A DNA stretch of 8,157 bases from Marivivens sp. (GCA_024642185.1 JAHEBR010000086.1:1-8157); one strand, 5' to 3'. Positions 1 to 6,623 are shown, numbered from the stretch's first letter. The notes: generated from the letters alone by a model not told the origin. Numbers and translations: made by a program.

Positions 1-1
1 A

Positions 2-1120
2 TGGGATTATCTCTGCCGCGTGGTCGAGATCGCCATCAAGGCGGGCGCCACGACGATCAACATCCCCGATACCGTGGGCTATACTGCGCCAGCGGAAAGC
101 GCCGACCTCATCAAGCGGCTCCTTGAAACGGTGCCGGGCGCTGACGACATCATCTTTGCCACCCACTGCCACAACGACCTCGGCATGGCGACAGCCAATG
201 CGCTGGCGGCCGTCTTGGGTGGCGCGCGCCAGATCGAATGCACGATCAACGGCCTTGGTGAGCGGGCGGGCAATACCGCGCTTGAAGAGGTGGTGATGGC
301 GCTCAAGGTGCGGGGCGATATCATGCCTTATTACACCGGCGTCGATACCACCAAGATCATGAACATCTCGCGCCGCGTCGCCACTGTTTCGGGCTTTCCG
401 GTCCAGTTCAACAAAGCCATCGTCGGCAAGAATGCCTTTGCCCACGAAAGCGGCATCCATCAGGACGGGATGCTCAAGAACTCGGAAACCTTCGAGATCA
501 TGCGCCCCTCCGATGTGGGTCTTTCGGGAACATCGCTGCCCTTGGGCAAACACTCGGGCCGCGCCGCGCTGCGGGCCAAGCTCAAGGAGCTGGGCTTTGA
601 ACTGGCCGACAACCAGCTCAACGATATCTTCGTGCGCTTCAAGGATCTGGCCGACCGCAAGAAGGAAGTCTATGACGACGACCTGATCGCGCTCATCCGC
701 CAGAACGACAACATCGAGGATCTCCTCAAGCTCAAGCATCTGCGCGTGGTCTGCGGCACCGAAGGCCCGCAAACCGCCGATCTGACGCTCGAGATCGACG
801 GCGAAGAGAGATCGGTTCACGCCACCGGCGACGGCCCGGTCGACTCGGCCTTCAACGCGGTGAAGGCGCTCTTCAAGCACAGCGCACGCCTGCAGCTTTA
901 TCAGGTGCATGCCGTGACCGAAGGCACCGATGCGCAGGCCACCGTTTCGGTGCGCCTCGAGGAAGACGGGCGCATCGCCACCGGCCAATCGGCCGATACC
1001 GATACGGTCGTGGCCTCGGTCAAAGCCTATATCAACGCGCTCAACCGCCTGATTGTCCGCCGCGAGAAGACAGCGCCGGGCGAGGATGTGAAGGGCGTGA
1101 GCTACAAAGACGTCAACTGA
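2..1120 (+). CDS. leuA: 2-isopropylmalate synthase, 5' truncated by window edge
   Basis: It condenses 2-oxoisovalerate with acetyl-CoA to 2-isopropylmalate, the committed, leucine-inhibited first step of leucine biosynthesis in the cytoplasm. The frame is open from base 2, giving 372 visible residues; family members are a little over 500, so roughly 140-150 N-terminal residues lie outside. The visible part starts late in the TIM barrel. The metal-binding HCHND motif is near base 164, followed by the GLGERAGN loop that supplies a further active-site ligand and by an HESGIHQDG segment typical of LeuA. From about base 720 comes the C-terminal alpha/beta regulatory domain that binds leucine. The presence of that domain favours LeuA over homocitrate synthase. 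A GTG at 20 is internal, because conserved sequence continues in frame before it. The gene is monocistronic at its 3' end, with a terminator 7 bases after the stop, and converges on comE. Confidence 0.96.
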   Translation, partial: WDYLCRVVEIAIKAGATTINIPDTVGYTAPAESADLIKRLLETVPGADDIIFATHCHNDLGMATANALAAVLGGARQIECTINGLGERAGNTALEEVVMALKVRGDIMPYYTGVDTTKIMNISRRVATVSGFPVQFNKAIVGKNAFAHESGIHQDGMLKNSETFEIMRPSDVGLSGTSLPLGKHSGRAALRAKLKELGFELADNQLNDIFVRFKDLADRKKEVYDDDLIALIRQNDNIEDLLKLKHLRVVCGTEGPQTADLTLEIDGEERSVHATGDGPVDSAFNAVKALFKHSARLQLYQVHAVTEGTDAQATVSVRLEEDGRIATGQSADTDTVVASVKAYINALNRLIVRREKTAPGEDVKGVSYKDVN

Positions 1121-1127
1121 CGGACAG

Positions 1128-1150
1128 GGGCGCCTTCGGGCGCCCTTCTC
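1128..1150 (+). terminator. Rho-independent terminator of leuA
   Basis: There is a perfect 7-bp GC stem, GGGCGCC/GGCGCCC (1128-1134 with 1139-1145), closed by a TTCG tetraloop and followed by the pyrimidine run TTCTCTT. It begins 7 bases after the leuA stop and ends just before the comE stop on the other strand. The stem would also form in comE transcripts, but the minus-strand tail (CTGTCCG) has no U-run, so it is a weaker terminator in that direction. Confidence 0.85.
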
Positions 1151-1705
1151 TTATCCGGCAACCGCCGCCATGAAGCGATCACGGATCGTGACGGGATCCT
1201 TGGCGATCACCGGCACCTTGTCGCTGCCGCTCGCGCATTTGCAGACGATCACCGCCATCTTGCGGGCGGCAATGGCGGCCTCCAAAGCGCCGCGTGTTTC
1301 CTCGGCCCGACACTCGATCACATTCTCGCAGCCAGCCGCCCGAGCCATCCCGGCGAGCGAGGTTTTCTTGCCGGCATAGGTGGGCTGATCGCCGGTCGAG
1401 CCATAGGCGCCGTTGTCGATGATGAGGAGGATGTAGTTGTCGGCCACGTTATTGGCGATGGTGGGCAGCGTGCCGAGGTTGGTCAGAACCGACCCGTCAC
1501 CGTCAATGGCGATGACGGTCTTGGGCTGGACGAGTGCAAGGCCGAGGCCGATCGAGGAACAAAGGCCCATCGTCCCGAGCATGTAGAAATTGGTCGGCTG
1601 ATCGTCGATCTGGTGCAACTCCTGGCTCGGATGCCCTATGTTGCAGACCACCAGATGATCGCGGATGACCGGGGTGATATCGCGAAGAACGTCGGCGCGC
1701 TTCAT
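1151..1705 (-). CDS. comE: sulfopyruvate decarboxylase, beta subunit (ThDP-binding)
   Basis: This 184-residue protein is the C-terminal, ThDP-pyrophosphate-binding half of a split decarboxylase that turns 3-sulfopyruvate into sulfoacetaldehyde and CO2. The diagnostic motif is GDG at residues 69-71, followed about 25 residues later by DN at 97-98, which together hold Mg2+ and the diphosphate. The GAYGSTGDQPTY segment after it is typical of sulfopyruvate and phosphonopyruvate decarboxylases. Length matches stand-alone ComE (about 190) rather than fused phosphonopyruvate decarboxylase (about 380). The ATG at 1705-1703 comes one base after the comD stop (TGAGATG), and GGAGGA at 1718-1713 sits 7 bases upstream, so translation is coupled. 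Substrate choice between sulfo- and phosphonopyruvate cannot be settled from sequence alone. No phosphonate genes are visible nearby, and an exporter of the sulfite type is the next gene over. Confidence 0.87.
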   Translation of the reverse strand: MKRADVLRDITPVIRDHLVVCNIGHPSQELHQIDDQPTNFYMLGTMGLCSSIGLGLALVQPKTVIAIDGDGSVLTNLGTLPTIANNVADNYILLIIDNGAYGSTGDQPTYAGKKTSLAGMARAAGCENVIECRAEETRGALEAAIAARKMAVIVCKCASGSDKVPVIAKDPVTIRDRFMAAVAG

Positions 1706-1706
1706 C

Positions 1707-2204
1707 TCAGTATCCTCCCCAGAAGCTGGCGTCGGTCAGGATCGCCACCGGCTTGTTGCACATGAAGGTGTATTTCAGGATCGCGTCGAGCTCTTCGGCG
1801 TCCGAGGCCTTGTGGAAATGATAGGTCGGGATGTGGAGCTGGCTCAGGATCGCCTTGGTATGCAGCGCCATCTCGACCTGACAGGCCACCGGCTCGCGCA
1901 GTTCGCCGCGATAGGAAATCAGCATCGGCAGGGGCATCCGGTAGAACTGGATCAAGGTCGCCAGCGCGTTGACCGTGATCCCGAGCGCGGTGTTTTGCAT
2001 GATGATCGCGGACCGCTTGCCGCCAAGATAGGCGCCCGCGCAAAGGCCCATCCCTTCGTCTTCCTTGTTGGAGGGAACGTGCAGGATCTCGGCCCGCGCC
2101 TCGACCTCTTCGATCACACCACCCAGCTGTTTGCAGGGAACGGTCGTGACAAAGGAAATATCGTTGGCGACAAGGTCATCGACGATCCGCTTTGAAAGGC
2201 TCAT
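1707..2204 (-). CDS. comD: sulfopyruvate decarboxylase, alpha subunit
   Basis: This 165-residue protein is the N-terminal (PYR-domain) half of the same split ThDP enzyme. It supplies the glutamate that activates the cofactor aminopyrimidine; the segment SNKEDEG at residues 45-51 is the likely place. A following GGKRSAIIMQNTALG stretch (61-75) and an ISYRGE motif near residue 95 are family hallmarks. ComD and ComE must assemble to be active, and their 1-base spacing fits equal synthesis. The start is ATG 2204-2202, with GGAG at 2216-2213 eight bases upstream. In roseobacters this enzyme links cysteate or sulfolactate breakdown, via sulfopyruvate, to sulfoacetaldehyde, which Xsc then splits to acetyl phosphate and sulfite. 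In methanogens the homologue serves coenzyme M synthesis, which is not expected here. No transaminase, sulfolactate dehydrogenase or xsc gene is in the window, so the pathway role is inferred. Confidence 0.87.
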   Translation of the reverse strand: MSLSKRIVDDLVANDISFVTTVPCKQLGGVIEEVEARAEILHVPSNKEDEGMGLCAGAYLGGKRSAIIMQNTALGITVNALATLIQFYRMPLPMLISYRGELREPVACQVEMALHTKAILSQLHIPTYHFHKASDAEELDAILKYTFMCNKPVAILTDASFWGGY

Positions 2205-2279
2205 GCCGCGGGCTCCGTATTGATTGCTCCACCATCAAATCCCGAAACGTCACTGGCCTGCAACGGCGGAATACATCTG

Positions 2280-2300
2280 CCTGCGACTCTACTTCGCAGG
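2280..2300. promoter_or_regulatory. perfect inverted repeat, candidate operator
   Basis: CCTGCGA (2280-2286) and TCGCAGG (2294-2300) form a perfect 7-bp inverted repeat with a 7-base spacer, so the centres of the half-sites lie 14 bases apart. It lies in the 228-bp gap between divergent comD and the exporter gene. A TATGAT box (2303-2308) begins three bases after it, so the repeat would lie across the -35/-10 spacer of a plus-strand promoter, though I see no good -35. There is no T-run, which argues against a terminator. The rest of the gap (2309-2432) shows no gene I can support. Confidence 0.35.
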
Positions 2301-2432
2301 AATATGATTGATTTTCTCGGTTTGGCCGGTTGCCGTGACATTTTTTCTCGCCTACGCCTAGAGGGCGGAGAGCCCCCGACGACGCCGAACGACGCTGCCC
2401 CGGGCCGAGCTAGAAATTCGGAACCACTCCAG

Positions 2433-3344
2433 ATGCACTTTTACCTTCCCGTGGCTGAGGTTTCGGTCAACCTATTCCTCCTCTTGGGGATCGGCGGCAC
2501 AGTCGGCATTCTGTCGGGCCTTTTCGGGGTCGGCGGCGGCTTTCTCATTACGCCGCTTCTCTTCTTCGTCGGCATTCCCCCTGCGGTCGCTGTCGCCACC
2601 TCCGCCAACCAGATCGTGGCGAGCTCGGTCTCGGCGCTGATGGCGCATGTGCGGCGGCGGGGCGTGGATTTCTGGATGGGAACCGTGCTTTTGATCGGCG
2701 GCCTCGTCGGCTCGGCGATCGGGGTACAGATCTTCAACCATTTGAAATCGCTCGGACAAGTCGATCTCTTCGTCAATCTCTGCTATGTTTTCTTCTTGGG
2801 AGGGATCGGCTCTTTGATGATGGTCGAGAGCATCCATGCCTTCATCAAAAGCGGCAAGCAGGCACCCAAAAGGCGCAAGCACAGCTGGATTCACAAACTC
2901 CCGTTTAAGGTCAAGTTTCGAGTGTCCGGCCTTTATATTTCGGTGATCCCTCCCCTTTTGGTCGGCGCGCTTGTCGGTCTATTGGGCGCGGTCATGGGAG
3001 TTGGCGGTGGTTTCATCATGGTACCGGCGATGATCTATCTGCTGAAGATGCCGACAAAGGTTGTTGTCGGAACCTCACTTTTCCAGATCATCTTCGTCGC
3101 CGCCTTCAACACCATGATGCACGCGATCACGAACCATACGGTCGATATGGTCCTTGCCCTTCTTCTTCTGATCGGCGGCGTGATAGGCGCACAGATTGGC
3201 TCTCGCTTTGGCGCAAAGCTGAGGGGCGAGCAGCTTCGTATCCTGCTTGCGGCGCTTGTTCTCGGTGTTGGCATCAAACTTGGCCTCGACCTCCGGATCG
3301 AGCCGAGCGAGCTATTTGCGCTGGCGGCGGCGACTGCCGGCTAG
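2433..3344 (+). CDS. TauE/SafE-family membrane exporter (putative sulfite exporter)
   Basis: This is a 303-residue polytopic inner-membrane protein of the TauE/SafE family, whose members are thought to export sulfite or small organosulfur anions. It shows the family's internal duplication: GVGGGFLITPLL at residues 32-43 and GVGGGFIMVPAM at 189-200, each opening a half of about four hydrophobic segments. The halves are joined by a basic, presumably cytoplasmic loop (138-163). The reading frame is open back to an ATT-type codon at 2220, but the extra 71 residues are hydrophilic, proline-rich and look non-coding. ATG 2433 gives the usual family N-terminus, running straight into the first membrane segment, though its ribosome site is weak. 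Neighbouring comDE makes sulfite, released downstream of sulfopyruvate, an attractive substrate, but this is inference because family substrates vary. Its stop codon overlaps that of the SDR gene on the other strand. Confidence 0.88.
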   Translation: MHFYLPVAEVSVNLFLLLGIGGTVGILSGLFGVGGGFLITPLLFFVGIPPAVAVATSANQIVASSVSALMAHVRRRGVDFWMGTVLLIGGLVGSAIGVQIFNHLKSLGQVDLFVNLCYVFFLGGIGSLMMVESIHAFIKSGKQAPKRRKHSWIHKLPFKVKFRVSGLYISVIPPLLVGALVGLLGAVMGVGGGFIMVPAMIYLLKMPTKVVVGTSLFQIIFVAAFNTMMHAITNHTVDMVLALLLLIGGVIGAQIGSRFGAKLRGEQLRILLAALVLGVGIKLGLDLRIEPSELFALAAATAG

Positions 3345-4060
3345 GCCCGAAGCAGATCCCGGATACCCAGAAGCCGGAACACCCACGAAAAAACGGAAGG
3401 GAAACTGCGCGAAAAGCGCCGCCGGCCCATGTGGTCGGCGATGATCCGGGCCGCTTTTTGATCATCCATGATGAAAGGCATACGGAAGCTGTTTTTGCGC
3501 GTCAGGCGCGTATCCACAAAGCCCGGATTGACAAGCTGAACCCGTACGCCCGTCGACTTCAGATCTGCCCGCATATCCCGTGCTAACTGCATGACGGCGG
3601 CCTTGCTCGAGCCATAGCCTATGGCCCCGGGGAGGCCGGTGAAACCGGCTAGCGAACCTACCACCACGACGTGGCCGCGGTTGCGCTTGGCAAAGTTTGG
3701 GACCACAGCGCCGAAGACGCGCAACGCCCCGCTAAAGTTGACATCGGCAATGCGGAGCGCTCTTTCGCAATCCCATTCTTGGGCGGTCATCGGGTTATAG
3801 TCACCCGCCATATAGATCACCCCGTCGATCTCTCCCGCCTCGCCAGAGGCCCGAACCACCGAGGCGCCATCGGTCACGTCACAGGGAACGATCAGGGCAG
3901 GTTGTGAGAGCGTCGCGGACACCTCTTGAAGCCGCTCCTCCGACCGCCCGGACAAGACCAAACCAACGCCGCGTTTATCGAGCTCTCGCGCAAGTGCGGC
4001 GCCGATCCCGAAGCTCGCGCCGACAAGCCAATAGGTCTTTCCGTTCAAAGCCATGTCCAT
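3341..4060 (-). CDS. short-chain dehydrogenase/reductase (SDR)
   Basis: This is a classical SDR of 239 residues, an NAD(P)-dependent oxidoreductase with a single Rossmann domain. Visible motifs are the GASFGIG glycine-rich turn (14-20), R39 after beta-2 (suggesting NADPH), D61, an AG pair at 85-86 in place of the usual NAG, N108, and the catalytic set S136, Y149 and K153 (YGSSK). The PG motif follows at 179-180. The substrate is unknown. It is the last gene of the flavoprotein-DUF1365-SDR operon, and its ATG 4060 lies one base after the DUF1365 stop (TGAGATG). A second in-frame ATG two codons on (4054) could also serve, as no strong ribosome site decides between them. Similar SDR genes sit in RpoE-ChrR-controlled clusters of Rhodobacter relatives, so a step in membrane-lipid modification is plausible but unproven. 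Its TAG stop interlocks with the exporter's TAG. Confidence 0.9.
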   Translation of the reverse strand: MDMALNGKTYWLVGASFGIGAALARELDKRGVGLVLSGRSEERLQEVSATLSQPALIVPCDVTDGASVVRASGEAGEIDGVIYMAGDYNPMTAQEWDCERALRIADVNFSGALRVFGAVVPNFAKRNRGHVVVVGSLAGFTGLPGAIGYGSSKAAVMQLARDMRADLKSTGVRVQLVNPGFVDTRLTRKNSFRMPFIMDDQKAARIIADHMGRRRFSRSFPSVFSWVFRLLGIRDLLRA

Positions 4061-4061
4061 C

Positions 4062-4820
4062 TCAGCGGCTCAGTTCTTGTGCCGGCGGCATAGGGCGTCT
4101 GTGGAACATCGCCCGCGCGCGCCATAGTTTGAGCGCTTGCCAATGAATGAGAGCCATGACCCGCAGCGAACCAAATGGCCTTTGGACAAGTGACGCCAGA
4201 AGCCCCCGTGTTGTCATCTCGTCGCGGGCCCCGTCCAAGGTTGCCAAAAGACCGCCTTTGCCGTGGCGATAGTCGATCCGCACGGAAACCTCTTCTTGTG
4301 TCAGCGCAAAATGAAACCGGTATTCGCCAGCGACAGGCTGAAATGGCGAAACGTGAAAGATCTTCTGCGCCACCATTTCATCCGAAGGTTTGATCGGCGC
4401 GGCATCGGGATGGACGCAGAGATAGCTGTGCCTGTCTCCGAAGGTGTTGTTCACCTCGGCGATAACGACCCTGAGCGCCTCATCCTCATCGACAACCATC
4501 CAAAAGCTGACGGGCGTGAAACGAGTCCCGAACATACGCGGTTGGGCAAGGAGAAGGATCCGCCAGCCCTGACCGACTTGGATTCCCGCCTCAGCGAGCC
4601 CGTCGCGGACCCATTGCGCCCCTTGCCCTGCACCGCGAACACCACCGTGATCGCGATCATGGTAGGAGACGAGGTTCGTAGCATTTGCCGAAAACAACGC
4701 CGAAGTCTTTTCGATCTTTTCCGGATCGATCAGCAGATAATCGACGCCATAGCGAAAGCTGTTGGCCTCGCCTCCCAGCCGCCTGTGCATCGTCGTCGCC
4801 CTGAGGTGTTGCGGTTTCAT
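4062..4820 (-). CDS. DUF1365 family protein
   Basis: This 252-residue protein belongs to DUF1365, a family of unknown biochemistry that repeatedly travels with flavin amine-oxidase-like and fatty-acid methylase genes. Recognisable signatures are the N-terminal HRRLGGEANSFRYGVDYLLID region (around 12-32, split here by no gap), RMFGTRFTPVSFW (95-107) and AEVNNTFGDRHSYL (121-134). The C-terminus is a basic, amphipathic stretch after a WQALKLWRAR segment, as usual in the family. The start is ATG 4820, which overlaps the upstream flavoprotein stop as ATGA. An upstream start near 4919 would add 33 residues that merely read another frame of the flavoprotein gene and is rejected. There is no clear signal peptide or membrane span. 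It may work on lipid substrates together with the flavoprotein and SDR, as inferred from context only. Confidence 0.88.
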   Translation of the reverse strand: MKPQHLRATTMHRRLGGEANSFRYGVDYLLIDPEKIEKTSALFSANATNLVSYHDRDHGGVRGAGQGAQWVRDGLAEAGIQVGQGWRILLLAQPRMFGTRFTPVSFWMVVDEDEALRVVIAEVNNTFGDRHSYLCVHPDAAPIKPSDEMVAQKIFHVSPFQPVAGEYRFHFALTQEEVSVRIDYRHGKGGLLATLDGARDEMTTRGLLASLVQRPFGSLRVMALIHWQALKLWRARAMFHRRPMPPAQELSR

Positions 4821-6094
4821 GCGGCAAGCACTCCGGCTTTTAGACGTTCGACCACCGCAACAGCGCTGGCATATCCATCTTCGTGAAAGCCGTGCCGGGT
4901 CCAGGCGCCGCAAAACCATGTCTTGTTCTGCCCTTGTGCAAGCCGTAGTTCGGCTTGTGCCCGGATGGCGGCGCGATCAAATACAGGATGTGCGAACTCC
5001 GTCTCCTCGTAAACAAGGTGATCAGGTATCTCGATCTCAGGGTTGAGAGAGACAAATAGAGGATCAGACGCATCAAGGCCCTGAAGCCTGTTCATCCAAT
5101 AGGTGAGGCCGATGCGCGCCGCAGGGCGATTGGTCGTACTTTTGTAGACCCACGATGCCCATGCGCCTTTGCGGTTGGGCATCTGGCTTGTGTCGCGGTG
5201 GAGGACCGCTCGGTTTGGCTGATATCGAATATTGCCAAGGATCTTCTTTTCTTTGTCGGTCGGGTCCGAAAGAAGCGCCAGCGCCTGATCTGAATGGCAG
5301 GCAAAGACCACTTCATCAAAAAACTCGGGCAGACTGCCCCTACAACGGACCTCAACGCCGAAATCGTTCCTTGTGACCGATACGACTGGCGCGTCAGTCC
5401 GAATATCACCGCCTGCCGACCTGATCGCCGCTGCAATGCGTGTCACATAGGCAATCGACCCGCCTTTGACCGTATACCACTGATGGGTATTCGGCGTCAG
5501 AAGCGCGTGATTGTCGAAGAACTGAACCAATGAGCGGGCCGGAAAGCTTTCCATTTGCTCTGGCGTCGACGACCAGATCGCTCCAGACATGGGCAGGAGA
5601 TAATAATTGCGGAACCACTCGCCCATATTCAGTTGATTGAGAAACTCCCCAAGCGGCAGGTCAGGGTCATGAGCTGCAGCGACAGCGCTCTTGTTGAATC
5701 GCACGATATCGCCGAGCATCCGCCAGAACTGTGGCCTGGCAAGATTGCGCTTCTGGGCCGTCAAGGCCGACAGGTCGCGCATGCTGTATTCCAGACCGCC
5801 ATTGTTGATCGAGACGCCGAAGCTCATATCGCTCTTTTTCACCGGCACATCGAGATCGCGAAACATCTGCGTCAGATGCGGATAGGTATGATAGTTGAAT
5901 ACGATAAAGCCCGTATCGACAGCGGTCTCCCCGCGCCGCCCGGCCAATACGGTTCGAGCATGGCCACCGAGGCGATGAGATGACTCGAACAAAACGATCT
6001 CATTGTCGGGCGCCAGCATATAGGCGGCACCCAAGCCTGACACACCGCCTCCAATCACGGCAATTCGCTTCTTCTTCGCTAGATCAAAAGGCAC
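4817..6094 (-). CDS. FAD-dependent amine-oxidase-like flavoprotein (lipid-modification cluster)
   Basis: This 425-residue protein belongs to the flavin amine oxidase/protoporphyrinogen-oxidase-like superfamily. The FAD site is clear: GGGVSG at 15-20, the ribose-binding E37 in VLFESS, RLGGHART at 41-48, and the C-terminal FCGAW...DGYASAVAV segment (394-417). The conserved DTGFIVFN block (60-67) is typical of the bacterial subgroup found beside DUF1365 and cyclopropane-fatty-acid synthase-like genes. From memory, a Rhodobacter sphaeroides protein of this type, controlled by RpoE-ChrR, acts as a desaturase in furan fatty acid synthesis (UfaD); whether this protein is its orthologue needs a tree, so no symbol is given. 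The start is GTG 6094, placed just before the Rossmann fold with GGGG eight bases upstream. It lies about 24 bases after the start point expected from the ECF-type promoter. It is first in the operon and overlaps DUF1365 by ATGA. Confidence 0.88.
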   Translation of the reverse strand: MPFDLAKKKRIAVIGGGVSGLGAAYMLAPDNEIVLFESSHRLGGHARTVLAGRRGETAVDTGFIVFNYHTYPHLTQMFRDLDVPVKKSDMSFGVSINNGGLEYSMRDLSALTAQKRNLARPQFWRMLGDIVRFNKSAVAAAHDPDLPLGEFLNQLNMGEWFRNYYLLPMSGAIWSSTPEQMESFPARSLVQFFDNHALLTPNTHQWYTVKGGSIAYVTRIAAAIRSAGGDIRTDAPVVSVTRNDFGVEVRCRGSLPEFFDEVVFACHSDQALALLSDPTDKEKKILGNIRYQPNRAVLHRDTSQMPNRKGAWASWVYKSTTNRPAARIGLTYWMNRLQGLDASDPLFVSLNPEIEIPDHLVYEETEFAHPVFDRAAIRAQAELRLAQGQNKTWFCGAWTRHGFHEDGYASAVAVVERLKAGVLAA

Positions 6095-6124
6095 TTTGGC
6101 AACCCCGCTTGGATGATTTCGGAA

Positions 6125-6154
6125 GAGATACGCAAGAGCGGTCCGTCCAGATCA
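6125..6154 (-). promoter_or_regulatory. candidate ECF11 (RpoE-ChrR-type) promoter of the flavoprotein operon
   Basis: On the minus strand TGATCT (6154-6149) is followed after 16 bases by CGTATC (6132-6127). The TGATC -35 and CGTA -10 are, as I recall, the hallmarks of promoters read by the RpoE-ChrR sigma group ECF11 in Rhodobacter and relatives. The expected start near 6118 would leave a leader of about 24 bases before the GTG at 6094. The match is one base off TGATCC. Support comes from the mirror-image partner for the divergent gene and from the regulon-typical gene content. Confidence 0.7.
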
Positions 6155-6167
6155 GTCCGGGGCAAAA

Positions 6168-6197
6168 TGATCCATTTCAGCGGTTGCGCCGTAGAGT
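6168..6197 (+). promoter_or_regulatory. candidate ECF11 (RpoE-ChrR-type) promoter of the DUF2177 gene
   Basis: TGATCC (6168-6173), 16 bases, then CGTAGA (6190-6195) exactly fits the TGATCC/CGTA pattern I associate with RpoE-ChrR-type sigma factors. The start would be near 6203-6205, about 20 bases before the GTG at 6225. This placement excludes translation from TTG 6198, which would lie upstream of the RNA start. Its -35 is 13 bases from the -35 of the opposing promoter, so the two polymerases would face away from each other. Confidence 0.75.
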
Positions 6198-6212
6198 TTG
6201 CGAACCGCAATG

Positions 6213-6217
6213 AGGAG
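6213..6217 (+). promoter_or_regulatory. ribosome binding site fixing the DUF2177 start
   Basis: AGGAG lies 7 bases before GTG 6225. The in-frame ATG at 6210 and TTG at 6198 have no such site, and the ATG overlaps this one. The choice gives a protein whose first membrane segment begins at about residue 4, as is normal for DUF2177. Confidence 0.7.
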
Positions 6218-6224
6218 AGCCCAA

Positions 6225-6623
6225 GTGCAACTCGCAGCTATTTACGCCACAACCGTCATCGTTTTTCTGGCACTTGACGCGATCATGCTGAAATTTGTGA
6301 TGCGCCCGCTGTTTTCCCAACACATCGGAAGCTGGCTTCTCGATGAGATCCGCATTCTGCCGGCTGTTGGCTTCTATCTTTTCTATGTGGCGGGCATCGT
6401 CTGGTTTGTCTCGATGCCGGCCGTCAAGTCGGGCGTCACAAGCCAAGCCCTGATTGCCGGCGCATTCCTGGGCGCAATCGCATACGGGACCTATGAATTC
6501 ACCAACTACGCAACGCTCAAGAACTGGAGCCCCTCAATGGTTGCGGTTGATGTCGTCTGGGGAGCTGTCCTGACCGGCTTTTCGGCTTGGGTCGGCGTTG
6601 CTGCAGTCAAAGCCATTGCTTGA
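6225..6623 (+). CDS. DUF2177 family membrane protein
   Basis: This small integral inner-membrane protein has 132 residues and belongs to DUF2177, a family with no assigned function. Four hydrophobic segments can be seen at roughly 4-22, 43-63, 74-94 and 104-128. The family signature lies around residues 80-99: LGAIAYGTYEFTNYATLKNW at the end of the third segment and the loop after it. It carries no cofactor or nucleotide motif. It is transcribed divergently from the flavoprotein operon from its own ECF-like promoter, so co-regulation with the lipid-modification genes is likely. DUF2177 genes are often neighbours of DUF1365, amine-oxidase-like and cyclopropane-fatty-acid synthase-like genes, which supports a role in the same envelope process. 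That role, for instance membrane handling of modified lipids, is inference. It starts at GTG; the ORF could be read from TTG 6198, but that conflicts with promoter and ribosome site. Confidence 0.87.
   Translation: MQLAAIYATTVIVFLALDAIMLKFVMRPLFSQHIGSWLLDEIRILPAVGFYLFYVAGIVWFVSMPAVKSGVTSQALIAGAFLGAIAYGTYEFTNYATLKNWSPSMVAVDVVWGAVLTGFSAWVGVAAVKAIA

Noticed and set aside
1..3. ATG at the first base as a gene start
   Set aside because: It is out of frame with leuA, whose conserved frame begins at base 2 and continues from outside the window.
1665..2195. Long plus-strand frame opposite comD
   Set aside because: Mirror of a confidently assigned gene in GC-rich DNA; composition is shadow-like and no family is recognisable.
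2220..2432. 71-residue N-terminal extension of the exporter frame
   Set aside because: Hydrophilic, low-complexity, unlike the family N-terminus, and it would cover the divergent promoter region; ATG 2433 fits better.
4263..4886. 207-codon plus-strand frame opposite DUF1365
   Set aside because: Antisense shadow of a conserved protein, with no ribosome site or motif.
4821..4919. Upstream start for the DUF1365 protein
   Set aside because: The extra 33 residues are just another frame of the flavoprotein gene; ATG 4820 gives an ATGA overlap and the normal family start.
6198..6224. TTG 6198 or ATG 6210 as start of the DUF2177 protein
   Set aside because: TTG lies upstream of the expected RNA start and neither has a ribosome site; AGGAG fits GTG 6225.
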